DNA of 64,000 bases from UBA3824 sp017541145 (GCA_947168365.1 CAMVLO010000002.1:1-64000); one strand, 5' to 3'. Shown: positions 16,711 to 30,632, counted from the stretch's first letter. Program-made: numbers and translations. The notes: generated by a model not told the origin, from the letters alone.

Positions 16711-16736
16711 CTAATTAAAAAAATCATTAAGATTTT

Positions 16737-16808
<72 letters not shown>

Positions 16809-16917
16809 CAATTTTTTTATGTATGCACTATATTGATGTGTGTGCATAAAACTATATAAAAACAGTAAATAATTAAAAAATATAAATTAATTTTTTTACC
16901 AACAAATATTATATACC

Positions 16918-18108
16918 ATGGCTAAAGAATCATTCGATAGATCAAAACCACACGTAAACATTGGTACTATTGGTCACGTTGACCACGGTAAGACAACTTT
17001 GACAGCTGCTATCACAACAGTATTAGCAAAGAAAGGTCTTTCAGAAGTAAGAAGTTTCGACTCAATTGATAACGCTCCGGAAGAAAAGGAACGTGGTATC
17101 ACCATCAATACCGCTCACGTAGAATATCAAACAGCTAACCGTCACTACGCACACGTAGACTGCCCGGGTCACGCTGACTACGTTAAGAACATGGTTACTG
17201 GTGCTGCTCAGATGGACGGTGCAATCCTCGTTTGTGCTGCAACAGATGGTCCTATGCCTCAAACTCGTGAACACATCCTTTTGGCTCGTCAGGTTAACGT
17301 TCCAAAGATCGTTGTTTTCATGAATAAATGCGATATGGTTGACGATCCAGAATTGCTCGACCTCGTTGAAATGGAACTTCGTGAACTTCTTTCTTCATAT
17401 GATTATGATGGTGACAATACACCTATCATCAGAGGTTCTGCTCTTGGTGCTCTTAATGGTGAAGCTAAATGGGAAGAGAAAGTTATGGAACTTATGGACG
17501 CTTGCGATACATGGATTCCACAACCAACCCGTGACGTTGATAAACCATTCTTGATGCCTATCGAGGATATCTTCTCAATCACCGGTCGTGGTACAGTTGC
17601 TACTGGTAGAATTGAAACTGGTATTGTTAAATTGAACGATCCTGTTGAAATCGTAGGTCTTTCTAAGGAAGGTGCTTTGAAATCAGTTGTTACTGGTATC
17701 GAAATGTTCCGTAAACTTCTTGATGAAGGTGAAGCTGGTGATAACGCTGGTTTGCTTTTGAGAGGTATTGAAAAAGATCAGATTAAGAGAGGTATGGTTA
17801 TCGCTAAACCTGGTTCAATCACTCCTCATACCAAATTTACCGCTGAAATCTACGTTTTGAAAAAAGAAGAAGGCGGTCGTCACACACCATTCCACAACAA
17901 CTATCGTCCACAGTTCTACCTCAGAACACTTGACGTAACTGGTGAAATCGCACTTCCAGACGGTGTTGAAATGGTTATGCCTGGTGACCACGTTACAATC
18001 ACTGTTACATTGATCTATCCGGTTGCTTTGAACGAAGGTCTTCGTTTCGCTATCCGTGAAGGTGGTAGAACAGTAGGTTCTGGTCAGATTGGTAAAATTA
18101 TTGAATAA
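16918..18108 (+). CDS. tuf: Elongation factor Tu
   Basis: A 396-residue GTPase that delivers aminoacyl-tRNA to the ribosome. The P-loop is GHVDHGKT (residues 19-26), switch and G3 are DCPGHADYVKNM, G4 is NKCD and G5 is RGSALGAL. Beta-barrel domains 2 and 3 follow. Codon use is strongly biased, as expected for an abundant protein. It lies in the tRNA cluster between tRNA-Thr and tRNA-Trp, the usual Bacteroidales position. A 7-bp hairpin (GGAGAGT / ACTCTCC, 18129-18150) separates it from tRNA-Trp and may be a processing site or weak terminator. Confidence 0.99.
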   Translation: MAKESFDRSKPHVNIGTIGHVDHGKTTLTAAITTVLAKKGLSEVRSFDSIDNAPEEKERGITINTAHVEYQTANRHYAHVDCPGHADYVKNMVTGAAQMDGAILVCAATDGPMPQTREHILLARQVNVPKIVVFMNKCDMVDDPELLDLVEMELRELLSSYDYDGDNTPIIRGSALGALNGEAKWEEKVMELMDACDTWIPQPTRDVDKPFLMPIEDIFSITGRGTVATGRIETGIVKLNDPVEIVGLSKEGALKSVVTGIEMFRKLLDEGEAGDNAGLLLRGIEKDQIKRGMVIAKPGSITPHTKFTAEIYVLKKEEGGRHTPFHNNYRPQFYLRTLDVTGEIALPDGVEMVMPGDHVTITVTLIYPVALNEGLRFAIREGGRTVGSGQIGKIIE

Positions 18109-18157
18109 TAGTTATTCAAACAATATAAGGAGAGTTGAAAAATACTCTCCTCTATAT

Positions 18158-18230
18158 ACGGGTGTAGCTCAGTCGGTAGAGCACTAGTCTCCAAAACTAG
18201 GTGTCGGGCGTTCGAGCCGCTCCACCCGTG
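18158..18230 (+). tRNA. tRNA-Trp (CCA)
   Basis: Acceptor ACGGGTG pairs with CACCCGT, discriminator G. Anticodon CCA sits in CTCCAAA, and the T-loop is CGTTCGAGCCG. It lies between tuf and secE. Confidence 0.97.
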
Positions 18231-18249
18231 CTTAATTCTTAATTGTAAA

Positions 18250-18450
18250 ATGGCTAATATTAAAACATACCTGCAAGAGACTTACGATGAGCTTGTTAAC
18301 AAAGTTTCATGGCCTTCAAGGACAGAACTTATGAACAGTGCTGTGATCGTTATGGTCGCTACATTCATAATTGCTCTCGTGGTATTCCTTATGGATATCT
18401 CTTTGAAAGAAATTATGGAGTTTATCTACGGGCTCTTCATTAAAAAATAA
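18250..18450 (+). CDS. secE: Preprotein translocase subunit SecE
   Basis: A 66-residue protein with a short amphipathic start (YLQETYDELVNKVSWPSRTE) and one membrane segment (VIVMVATFIIALVVFLMDI). This is the minimal single-helix SecE of the SecYEG channel. It starts 20 nt after tRNA-Trp and is followed by nusG, the standard arrangement. Confidence 0.95.
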   Translation: MANIKTYLQETYDELVNKVSWPSRTELMNSAVIVMVATFIIALVVFLMDISLKEIMEFIYGLFIKK

Positions 18451-18485
18451 ATATTCTCTAACCCATTAACGAGAGGGCATTCATT

Positions 18486-19064
18486 ATGGACGAAGTAGAA
18501 AAGACTATTAAAAAACCAAAAGCTAAAAGGTGGTATGTTCTTCGCGCTATTGGCGGTCAAGAAAAGAAAGTAAAAGAATATATCGAAAGTCAAATCACCC
18601 TTCTTAATTTGGGTGACTATATATCACAAGTTTTAATTCCATCTGAAAAAGTTTATCAAGTACGAAACGGAAAGAAGTATAGCACTGAGCGTACATTCTT
18701 CCCCGGTTATGTGTTGGTAGAATGTCTTCTTACACAGCAAGTAACCGGTATTCTTAGAAATATTCCGGGAGGCCTTGGCTTTTTGGGTGAATCTAAGGGT
18801 GGAGATCCTCTTCCAATTAGAGAGGTTGAGGTTAACAGAATACTTGGTAAAGTGGACGAGGTGACAACAGAAGAGGAAGTAATAGAGTCGCCTTATGCTC
18901 TTGGAGAAAACGTGAAAGTAGTTGACGGACCTTTCAACGGTTTCATCGGCATTATTGAGGATATCAATGATGAGAAGAAGAAACTGAAAGTTATGGTAAA
19001 GATTTTCGGTAGAAAGACTCCGTTGGAGCTTGGATATGTCCAAGTAGAAAAAGTAAAAGAATAA
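18486..19064 (+). CDS. nusG: Transcription termination/antitermination factor NusG
   Basis: A 192-residue protein. The NGN domain (KRWYVLRAIGGQEKKVKEYI and ERTFFPGYVLVE) binds the RNA polymerase clamp. The C-terminal KOW domain (GENVKVVDGPFNGFIGIIED) contacts Rho or ribosomal protein S10. It is the housekeeping copy; a divergent specialised paralogue lies at 40822. Confidence 0.97.
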   Translation: MDEVEKTIKKPKAKRWYVLRAIGGQEKKVKEYIESQITLLNLGDYISQVLIPSEKVYQVRNGKKYSTERTFFPGYVLVECLLTQQVTGILRNIPGGLGFLGESKGGDPLPIREVEVNRILGKVDEVTTEEEVIESPYALGENVKVVDGPFNGFIGIIEDINDEKKKLKVMVKIFGRKTPLELGYVQVEKVKE

Positions 19065-19081
19065 TATACGAATTTTGGTTG

Positions 19082-19146
19082 TTTTGAATTGGTTTTACCT
19101 CTCAAGATAAACATATAATGCTTCCGCAATTCAAAATATACCAAAG
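19082..19146 (+). promoter_or_regulatory. Long-range stem in the nusG-rplK spacer
   Basis: TTTTGAATTG (19082-19091) pairs perfectly with CAATTCAAAA (19137-19146) around a 45-nt loop. The L11-L1 operon is commonly autoregulated by L1 binding its leader, so this could be that site; the match to an L1 target is not shown. Confidence 0.4.
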
Positions 19147-19189
19147 TAGATTATTATAAAACAAATCAATTTTTTTAAGAAAACACAAA

Positions 19190-19633
19190 ATGGCTAAAGA
19201 AATTACCGGATTTGTTAAATTGGAAATCAAAGGCGGTGCAGCAAATCCTTCACCTCCAATTGGTCCTGCATTAGGTTCTAAAGGTGTTAACATTATGGAC
19301 TTCTGCAAACAATTTAACGCCAAAACTAAGGATAAAGCTGGTAAAGTTGTACCGGTTGTTATCACAGTTTACAGCGATAAATCGTTTGACTTCGTATTGA
19401 AGACATCTCCGGCCGGCGCTCAATTGAAAGAAATTGCAAAATTGAAATCTGGCTCTGCAGAACCAAACAGAAAGAAGGTTGCTACTATCACTTGGGATCA
19501 GGTAAAAGCGATCGCTGAGGATAAGTTGCCTGATTTGAACTGTTTTACAGTAGAATCTGCAATGAAAATGGTAGCAGGCACAGCTAAAAGTATGGGTATC
19601 GTAGTAGACGGTCCTTCACCTTTTGATAACTAA
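19190..19633 (+). CDS. rplK: 50S ribosomal protein L11
   Basis: A 147-residue protein. The N-terminal domain starts FVKLEIKGGAANPSPPIGPALGSKGVN with the conserved proline-rich helix, and the C-terminal RNA-binding domain ends VAGTAKSMGIVVDG. It forms the GTPase-associated centre of 23S rRNA. It lies 18 nt before rplA. Confidence 0.99.
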   Translation: MAKEITGFVKLEIKGGAANPSPPIGPALGSKGVNIMDFCKQFNAKTKDKAGKVVPVVITVYSDKSFDFVLKTSPAGAQLKEIAKLKSGSAEPNRKKVATITWDQVKAIAEDKLPDLNCFTVESAMKMVAGTAKSMGIVVDGPSPFDN

Positions 19634-19651
19634 ATTTATAACAAAATCGAA

Positions 19652-20353
19652 ATGGGAAAAGTAAGTAAAAATTATAAAGCTGCGCTGGACAAAATCGAGG
19701 AAGGTAAACAATATACCTTGGCTGAGGCTTGTGAATTGGTTAAAACATTGGTTTCTACTAAATTCGATTCTTCAGTTGACGTAGATGTTCGACTTGGTGT
19801 TGATCCAAAGAAATCTAACCAAATGGTTAGAGGCGTTGTTACTCTCCCTAACGGTACAGGTAAGGACAAAAAGGTTTTGGTACTCTGCACTCCTGACAAG
19901 GAAGAAGAGGCTAAAGCTGCTGGTGCCGATTATGTAGGTCTTGATGACTATGTTCAGAAAATCCAAGGTGGTTGGACAGACGTAGATGTTATTATCACAA
20001 CTCCTGCATGTATGGGTAAAGTAGGTAAATTAGGTAGAATCCTCGGTCCTCGTGGTTTGATGCCTAACCCTAAAACTGGTACTGTTACTATGGAGATAGC
20101 TCAGGCAGTAAAAGATGTAAAACTCGGAAAGATAGATTTTAAGGTTGACAAATACGGAATCATCCATTCTCCGGTTGGTAAGGCTTCATTTGATGTACAG
20201 AAATTGTATGAAAATGCACGTGAATTTTTGCGTACAGTAATCAAATTGAAACCGGCCGCTGCGAAGGGTACTTATGTAAAATCTGTTTACGTAAGTGGTA
20301 CAATGACTCCAGGTATCCCTGTTGACGTTAAATCTCTTGATAAGGCCGAATAA
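19652..20353 (+). CDS. rplA: 50S ribosomal protein L1
   Basis: A 233-residue protein of the L1 stalk. It carries the signature GRILGPRGLMPNPKTGTV and the C-terminal VKSVYVSGTMTPGIPVD. L1 of many bacteria represses translation of its own operon. It ends 13 nt before rplJ. Confidence 0.99.
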   Translation: MGKVSKNYKAALDKIEEGKQYTLAEACELVKTLVSTKFDSSVDVDVRLGVDPKKSNQMVRGVVTLPNGTGKDKKVLVLCTPDKEEEAKAAGADYVGLDDYVQKIQGGWTDVDVIITTPACMGKVGKLGRILGPRGLMPNPKTGTVTMEIAQAVKDVKLGKIDFKVDKYGIIHSPVGKASFDVQKLYENAREFLRTVIKLKPAAAKGTYVKSVYVSGTMTPGIPVDVKSLDKAE

Positions 20354-20366
20354 TAAAGGAAACAAA

Positions 20367-20888
20367 ATGAAACGTATAGACAAAGGTTCCATAATAGATT
20401 CATTATCAGAAAAAATAGCAAATTCTCAGAATTTCTATTTGGCCGATATTTCCGACCTTAATGCTGAAGCTACTTACAAACTTCGTAAAGTTTGTTTTGA
20501 GAAAAAAGTAACTCTTCAAGCAGTGAAGAATTCTTTGCTCAAGAAAGCTTTTGAAAAGAGTGGCAAACAGTTGGATGAGTTGCTTCCTCTTCTTAATCAC
20601 AATACTTCGGTAATGTTCAGTGAGACAGCAAACGCTCCTGCACAAGCGATTAAGGAATTCAGAAAATCAGCTGACAAACCAATCCTCAAGGGTGCTTACG
20701 TACAAGAAAGCATCTATATTGGTGATGATCAATTGGACGTTCTTTCAGCTATCAAGTCTAAGGAAGAACTCCTCGGAGATATTATCGGTTTGTTGCAGTC
20801 TCCAATCAAGAATGTTATTTCTTCTTTGAAGTCTGGTCAAAACAAACTCACAGGTCTCGTAAAAGCTCTCGAAGAAAGAGCACAGTAG
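20367..20888 (+). CDS. rplJ: 50S ribosomal protein L10
   Basis: A 173-residue protein that anchors L7/L12 dimers to the ribosome. The start at 20367 (MKRIDKGSIIDSLSEKIANS) fits family length; the frame is open upstream but overlaps rplA. FYLADISDLNAEATYKLRK and LKGAYVQESIYIGD are family features. Confidence 0.96.
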   Translation: MKRIDKGSIIDSLSEKIANSQNFYLADISDLNAEATYKLRKVCFEKKVTLQAVKNSLLKKAFEKSGKQLDELLPLLNHNTSVMFSETANAPAQAIKEFRKSADKPILKGAYVQESIYIGDDQLDVLSAIKSKEELLGDIIGLLQSPIKNVISSLKSGQNKLTGLVKALEERAQ

Positions 20889-20931
20889 TTAAAATTTTTT
20901 AATTAAACAATTCTTAAAGAAAAAAAATAAA

Positions 20932-21309
20932 ATGGCAGATTTGAAAGCATTAGCAGAACAACTCGTTAATTTGACAGTTAAAGAAGTTAACGAACTCGCT
21001 CAGATATTTAAAGATGAATATGGTATCGAACCAGCAGCTGCTGCAGTTGCAGTAGCAGGTCCAGTAGCAGGCGGCGCAGCAGCTGCTGCAGCTGAACAAA
21101 CTGAATTTGACGTAATCCTCAAATCAGCAGGTGCTCAGAAACTTCAGATCGTTAAGTTGGTTAAAGAACTTACAGGTCTTGGACTTAAGGAAGCTAAAGA
21201 CTTAGTTGACGGTGCTCCTAAGACTCTCAAAGAAAAAGTATCTAAAGAAGACGCTGAAGCTTTGAAAGCTAAATTGACTGAAGCTGGTGCAGAAGTTGAA
21301 TTAAAGTAA
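20932..21309 (+). CDS. rplL: 50S ribosomal protein L7/L12
   Basis: A 125-residue acidic protein with N-terminal dimerisation helices, an Ala/Gly-rich hinge (AAAAVAVAGPVAGGAAAAAAE) and the factor-binding domain ending LKAKLTEAGAEVELK. It recruits translational GTPases. An attenuator-like hairpin follows before rpoB. Confidence 0.99.
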   Translation: MADLKALAEQLVNLTVKEVNELAQIFKDEYGIEPAAAAVAVAGPVAGGAAAAAAEQTEFDVILKSAGAQKLQIVKLVKELTGLGLKEAKDLVDGAPKTLKEKVSKEDAEALKAKLTEAGAEVELK

Positions 21310-21337
21310 AAAATTCGCTCTTTTTATAAGAGTTCTA

Positions 21338-21383
21338 GGTTTAGTATCTCCAGGATAAAAGCATGGGGATACTAGACCTTTTT
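21338..21383 (+). terminator. Attenuator hairpin between rplL and rpoB
   Basis: GGTTTAGTATCTCC (21338-21351) pairs over 14 bp, with two G-U pairs, with GGGGATACTAGACC (21365-21378). Five T follow. It should terminate part of the ribosomal transcripts and so set the ratio of L7/L12 to RNA polymerase, as the rplL-rpoB attenuator does in E. coli. Confidence 0.8.
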
Positions 21384-21482
21384 GTCGTATTCGTAGAATT
21401 CTAACTATCATTGCCTTACGTTTTTGTACTAAGGTTTTTAGTGGAATAATTTTTTATTTAAAAAAATAATTTTAAAGATCAG

Positions 21483-24400
21483 ATGGCTCTGAATAACCCT
21501 AGAATTAGTTTCGCTTCAACTAAAAATCAGTTAGAGTATCCTGATTTTCTGGAAGTGCAATTGAAGTCTTTTCACGACTTCTTTCAATTGGAAACTACTC
21601 CGGAAAAAAGGAAACAAGAGGGATTGTTTAAGGTTTTCAATGAAAACTTTCCTATAACAGATACTCGCAATAATTTTGTGCTTGAATTTATCGATTATTA
21701 TATCGATCCTTCAAGATATTCAATCCCAGAATGCCTTGACCGAGGTTTAACCTATAGCGTTCCATTGAAAGCTAAACTCAAATTGTATTGTACCGATCCT
21801 GAGCATGAGGATTTTGATACGGTTATTCAGGATGTCTATCTTGGTACCGTTCCATACATGACACCGGCCGGCACTTTCGTTATCAATGGTGCTGAACGTG
21901 TGGTTGTTTCTCAGCTCCACCGTTCTCCGGGCGTGTTCTTCGGTTCTAGTATTCACGCTAATGGTACCAAATTATATTCTGCCAGAATTATACCTTTCAA
22001 AGGTTCTTGGATCGAATTTGCTACTGACATCAATAATGTGATGTATGCTTATATCGACCGTAAAAAGAAATTACCTGTTACAACGCTTTTGAGAGCCATC
22101 GGTTTTGAATCTGATAAGGATATTCTTCAGATTTTTGATTTGGCTGACGAGGTTAAGGTTAATAAGGCTTCGTTGAAAAAGGTTGTAGGCAGAAAACTGG
22201 CTGCAAGAGTCCTCAAAACTTGGACTGAAGATTTTGTTGACGAGGATACCGGTGAAGTTGTTTCTATTGAAAGAAACGAGGTGGTTCTCGATCGTGAAAT
22301 CGAAATCCTTCCTGAACATGTTGAGCTTATCGTTGATTCCGGTGCTCAAACTATTCTTGTTCATAAGGATACTGCTAATCACACTGACTATTCTATCATT
22401 ACAAATACTCTGCAGAAAGACCCCTGCAACTCAGAGAAAGAGGCTGTTCTTCATATCTACCGTCAGTTGCGTAATGCTGAACCGCCTGACGATGCTACTG
22501 CTCGCGATATGATCGACAAATTGTTCTTCTCTGACAGACGTTATGACCTCGGTGATGTTGGTCGTTACAAGATCAATAAAAAATTGTCTCTTGATATTGA
22601 TCAGAACATCAAGGTTTTAACTAAAGAAGATATTATTGAGATTATTAAATATCTTATCGAACTTATCAACTCTCACGCTGATGTTGATGATATCGACCAC
22701 TTGAGCAACCGTCGCGTACGTACTGTTGGCGAGCAGCTTTATGATCAATTTGGTGTTGGTCTTGCTCGTATGGCTCGTACTATTCGTGAACGTATGAATG
22801 TGCGTGATAACGAAGTTTTTACTCCAACTGATCTTATCAATTCTAAGACTTTGGCTTCTGTTATCAATTCATTCTTTGGTACCAACCAGTTGTCTCAGTT
22901 TATGGACCAGACCAACCCGCTTGCCGAAATTACTCACAAGCGTCGTTTGTCAGCTTTGGGTCCCGGCGGTTTGTCAAGAGATCGTGCCGGATTTGAGGTT
23001 CGAGACGTTCACTATACACACTACGGACGTTTGTGTCCGATTGAGACTCCTGAAGGTCCTAACATCGGTTTGATTTCTTCTCTTTGTGTATTCGCAAAGA
23101 TCGATGAGTTGGGATTTATTGAGACTCCTTACCGTAAGGTTAACAACGGTGTTGTTGATTTCTCTCCAGAAGGCATGCAATATATGACTGCTGAAGACGA
23201 GGACAATAAGATTGTAGCTCAGGCTACTGCTGCTGTTGACGAAAACGGTTTGTTGATTGAAAAGAGAGTAAAAGCCCGTCAAAATGCCGACTTCCCGGTT
23301 GTTTCTCCGGAACAAGTTGAATTGATGGACGTTGCTCCTAATCAGATTTCTTCTTTGGCTGCTTCGTTGATTCCGTTCTTGGAGCACGACGATGCTAACC
23401 GTGCATTGATGGGTTCTAACATGATGCGTCAGGCTGTTCCTATTCTTTCGCCTGAAGCTCCTATTGTTGGTACCGGTATTGAAGCACGTTGCGCCAAAGA
23501 CTCTCGTACTCAGATTGTTGCTGAGGATGACGGTGTTATCCAATATGTTGACGGTCAGAAGATTGTGATCCGTTACAACAAGACTGAAGACGAAAGATTT
23601 GTTGATTTCAACGATGAAGATGTAACATACTATCTTACTAAGTTTAAGAAAACCAACCAGAGCATGTGTATCAACATCCGTCCTATTGTCCGCAAAGGTC
23701 AAGAGATTAAGAAGGGTGAGATCATGACTGAGGGTTATGCTACTCAAGGCGGTGAATTGGCTTTGGGTCGTAACATGAAGGTTGCATTCATGCCTTGGAA
23801 GGGTTACAACTATGAGGATGCTATTGTTATTTCTGAAAGAGTTGTTCGTGAAGACCTCTTCACTTCTATTCATATTGATGAATACCAGTTGGAAGTTCGC
23901 GATACCAAACGCGGTATGGAAGAGCTTACTTCTGATATTCCGAACGTTAGCGAAGATGCTACCAAGAATTTGGACGAGAACGGTTTGATCCGTGTTGGTG
24001 CTGAAGTTACTCAGGGTGACATCCTTATCGGTAAGATTACTCCTAAGGGTGAATCTGATCCGTCTCCGGAAGAGAAACTTTTGCGTGCTATCTTCGGTGA
24101 AAAGGCCGGTGATGTTAAGGATACTTCTCTCAAGACTCCGCCTTCTGTTAAGGGTGTTGTTATTGAGAAGAGATTGTTCTCTCGCCAGATGAAAGACCGC
24201 AAGGTTAAAAATGCTGATAAACCGCAAGTTCAGAAGATTGATAAGGATTTCGAAAAAGTTGCAAACGACTTGAGAAACAAACTTATCGAAAAACTTTTTG
24301 TTCTTACTAATGGTAAAACATCTCAAGGTGTTAAGGATTATTTGAACAAAGATGTTATCGCTAAGGGTGTTAAATTTACTTTGAAGAACCTTCAGGAAGT

Positions 24401-25292
24401 AGAAGATTACCTCGAAATCAATCCTAACAAGTGGACTACTGACAAGAAGAAAAACGATACTATTAAGGCTTTGCTTCACAATTATGTTGTTAAATACAAA
24501 GAAGAAGAGTCAGTATATCGTCGTCAAAAATACAACTTTATGATTGGTGATGAGTTGCCTATCGGTATTATCCAGCTCGCTAAAGTTTACGTTGCAATGA
24601 AACGTAAATTGCGTGTAGGTGACAAGATGGCGGGTCGTCACGGTAACAAAGGTATTGTTTCTCGTATTGTTCGTGCTGAAGATATGCCGTTCCTTGAGGA
24701 TGGTACTCCTGTAGATATCGTTCTTAACCCGTTGGGTGTGCCTTCTCGTATGAACTTGGGACAGATTTTCGAAACTGTACTTGGTTGGGCAGGTCGTACA
24801 ATGGGTGTGAACTTTGCAACACCTATTTTTGATGGTGCGTCAGCAGAGCAGATTGGTGATTTGATGGAAAAGAACGGATTGCCTCGTTTTGGTAAATCTT
24901 ACCTTTACGATGGTGGTACAGGCGAGCGTTTCGACCAACCGGCTACTGTAGGTGTTATCTACATGTTGAAATTGGGACACATGGTTGATGATAAGATGCA
25001 CGCACGTTCTATCGGTCCTTACTCACTTATCACACAGCAACCTCTTGGTGGTAAAGCACAGTTTGGTGGTCAGCGTTTCGGAGAAATGGAGGTTTGGGCT
25101 ATCGAGGCATTCGGTGCTGCAAACATCCTTCAAGAAATTCTTACTGTAAAATCAGACGATGTTGTTGGTCGTGCTAAAGCTTACGAGGCAATCGTTAAGG
25201 GTGACCCGATGCCAACTCCGGGTATTCCGGAATCATTCAACGTTTTGTTGCACGAACTCAGAGGTCTGGGCTTAAGCGTAAATCTTTCATAA
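21483..25292 (+). CDS. rpoB: RNA polymerase subunit beta
   Basis: A 1269-residue subunit. The rifampicin cluster QLSQFMDQTNPLAEITHK is wild type, with Asp475, His485 and Ser490 in the positions of E. coli Asp516, His526 and Ser531, so no common resistance change is present. MAGRHGNKGIVSRI and GGKAQFGGQRFGEMEVWA are also seen. It is followed by a hairpin terminator and then rpoC, 91 nt away. Confidence 0.99.
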   Translation: MALNNPRISFASTKNQLEYPDFLEVQLKSFHDFFQLETTPEKRKQEGLFKVFNENFPITDTRNNFVLEFIDYYIDPSRYSIPECLDRGLTYSVPLKAKLKLYCTDPEHEDFDTVIQDVYLGTVPYMTPAGTFVINGAERVVVSQLHRSPGVFFGSSIHANGTKLYSARIIPFKGSWIEFATDINNVMYAYIDRKKKLPVTTLLRAIGFESDKDILQIFDLADEVKVNKASLKKVVGRKLAARVLKTWTEDFVDEDTGEVVSIERNEVVLDREIEILPEHVELIVDSGAQTILVHKDTANHTDYSIITNTLQKDPCNSEKEAVLHIYRQLRNAEPPDDATARDMIDKLFFSDRRYDLGDVGRYKINKKLSLDIDQNIKVLTKEDIIEIIKYLIELINSHADVDDIDHLSNRRVRTVGEQLYDQFGVGLARMARTIRERMNVRDNEVFTPTDLINSKTLASVINSFFGTNQLSQFMDQTNPLAEITHKRRLSALGPGGLSRDRAGFEVRDVHYTHYGRLCPIETPEGPNIGLISSLCVFAKIDELGFIETPYRKVNNGVVDFSPEGMQYMTAEDEDNKIVAQATAAVDENGLLIEKRVKARQNADFPVVSPEQVELMDVAPNQISSLAASLIPFLEHDDANRALMGSNMMRQAVPILSPEAPIVGTGIEARCAKDSRTQIVAEDDGVIQYVDGQKIVIRYNKTEDERFVDFNDEDVTYYLTKFKKTNQSMCINIRPIVRKGQEIKKGEIMTEGYATQGGELALGRNMKVAFMPWKGYNYEDAIVISERVVREDLFTSIHIDEYQLEVRDTKRGMEELTSDIPNVSEDATKNLDENGLIRVGAEVTQGDILIGKITPKGESDPSPEEKLLRAIFGEKAGDVKDTSLKTPPSVKGVVIEKRLFSRQMKDRKVKNADKPQVQKIDKDFEKVANDLRNKLIEKLFVLTNGKTSQGVKDYLNKDVIAKGVKFTLKNLQEVEDYLEINPNKWTTDKKKNDTIKALLHNYVVKYKEEESVYRRQKYNFMIGDELPIGIIQLAKVYVAMKRKLRVGDKMAGRHGNKGIVSRIVRAEDMPFLEDGTPVDIVLNPLGVPSRMNLGQIFETVLGWAGRTMGVNFATPIFDGASAEQIGDLMEKNGLPRFGKSYLYDGGTGERFDQPATVGVIYMLKLGHMVDDKMHARSIGPYSLITQQPLGGKAQFGGQRFGEMEVWAIEAFGAANILQEILTVKSDDVVGRAKAYEAIVKGDPMPTPGIPESFNVLLHELRGLGLSVNLS

Positions 25293-25308
25293 TTTGTAAA
25301 AAAAATTG

Positions 25309-25353
25309 CTGCAATTCAAGTCGGTATTATGCCGGCTTGGGTTTGCAGTTTTT
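25309..25353 (+). terminator. Hairpin with T-run between rpoB and rpoC
   Basis: Outer stem CTGCAA (25309-25314) with TTGCAG (25343-25348); inner stem CAAGTCGG (25317-25324) with CCGGCTTG (25332-25339), then TTTTT. It has the form of an intrinsic terminator inside the rpoBC unit. Confidence 0.75.
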
Positions 25354-25383
25354 AAAATATAATCTATAACAAAGGCAACGAAC

Positions 25384-29646
<4,263 letters not shown>

Positions 29647-29690
29647 TTAAAAAAAGTAATAATTCTAATTCTGTAATTTATATAAAAATT

Positions 29691-30005
29691 ATGGCAGAAG
29701 AAAAAAAAGCGCAAATTAACATCGAGCTTTCTAACGAAGTAGCTCAAGGCATTTATACTAATTTTGCAATCATTTCACATTCAAGTTCTGAATTTGTGGT
29801 TGATTTCATTAGTCATTTGCCCGCTATGCCGAAAGCTCAAGTTAAGAGCCGTATCATCATGTCTCCTGAAAATGCAAAAAGACTTATGATTACACTTCAG
29901 GAAAACGTTTTGAAATACGAATCTGAATTCGGTAAAATCAAAAACGTAAATGGTGCAGGTTCAAACACATTGCCTTTGTTTGGTGCTAACCCTACAGAAG
30001 CATAA
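29691..30005 (+). CDS. DUF3467 protein
   Basis: A 104-residue protein of the DUF3467 family (QINIELSNEVAQGIYTNFAI, then PKAQVKSRIIMSPENAKRLM). It regularly follows rpoC in Bacteroidota. Its role is unknown; the operon position suggests a function linked to transcription or translation. A strong terminator follows. Confidence 0.9.
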   Translation: MAEEKKAQINIELSNEVAQGIYTNFAIISHSSSEFVVDFISHLPAMPKAQVKSRIIMSPENAKRLMITLQENVLKYESEFGKIKNVNGAGSNTLPLFGANPTEA

Positions 30006-30041
30006 CTTTTTTTAAGAAATATTCTTTTAATGATTTATATA

Positions 30042-30086
30042 AAAATTGAGCGAACGATTCCAAAAATTCTGCTCGCTCAATTTTTT
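30042..30086 (+). terminator. Terminator of the rpoBC operon
   Basis: AAAATTGAGCGA (30042-30053) pairs with TCGCTCAATTTT (30073-30084), followed by T. Confidence 0.9.
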
Positions 30087-30210
30087 ATGTTTTTCAGGCA
30101 AATGCAGGACTTAATAATTATTTTATCAAAATATTTTAAAAAATAGTTTGTACTATAAAAAAAAGTCAGTACATTTGCAAGCCAAAAAATACGAAATATT
30201 TACATACAAA

Positions 30211-30474
30211 ATGAAGAAAGACATACATCCAGAATCATATCGTTTAGTTGTATTTAAAGATATGAGCAACGATCAGACTTTTTTGACAAAAAGTACTGTT
30301 AACACAAAAGACACTATCGTACTCGACGGTGTAGAATATCCATTGGTTAAGGTCGAAATCTCTAACACATCTCACCCATTTTTCACTGGTAAGATGAAAT
30401 TGGTTGACTCTACCGGTCGTGTTGATAAATTCAAAAAGAAATATGAAAAACATTATTCTACTAAAGTTGAATAA
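30211..30474 (+). CDS. rpmE2: 50S ribosomal protein L31, type B
   Basis: An 87-residue protein starting MKKDIHPESYRLVVFKDMSN. It has no CxxC pair, so it is the zinc-free type B form. The frame is open upstream to 30148, but the KKDIHPE start is diagnostic. It has its own terminator (30507-30545). Confidence 0.96.
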   Translation: MKKDIHPESYRLVVFKDMSNDQTFLTKSTVNTKDTIVLDGVEYPLVKVEISNTSHPFFTGKMKLVDSTGRVDKFKKKYEKHYSTKVE

Positions 30475-30506
30475 TTTCTTTTATGAATTTGATAGAACTT
30501 ATAAAG

Positions 30507-30545
30507 AAAGGTTTTCTGATGTGATATTGGAAAACCTTTTTTTGT
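30507..30545 (+). terminator. Terminator of rpmE2
   Basis: AAAGGTTTTC (30507-30516) pairs with GAAAACCTTT (30530-30539), followed by a T-run. Confidence 0.88.
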
Positions 30546-30632
30546 CTAATTACTGTATTTTTTTAATTTGAATTGCATTTTAATTTATTCAGTTTACATT
30601 TATTTCATATTATTTTAAAAAAGACATACCAA

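Noticed and set aside
16524..16727. 67-residue minus-strand ORF
   Set aside because: It is the antisense of the tRNA-Tyr and tRNA-Gly genes (AGDESRTRDLQLGRLTLYQL), a familiar false gene.
22974..24479. 501-residue minus-strand ORF
   Set aside because: Antisense shadow of rpoB caused by its biased codons; no family resemblance.
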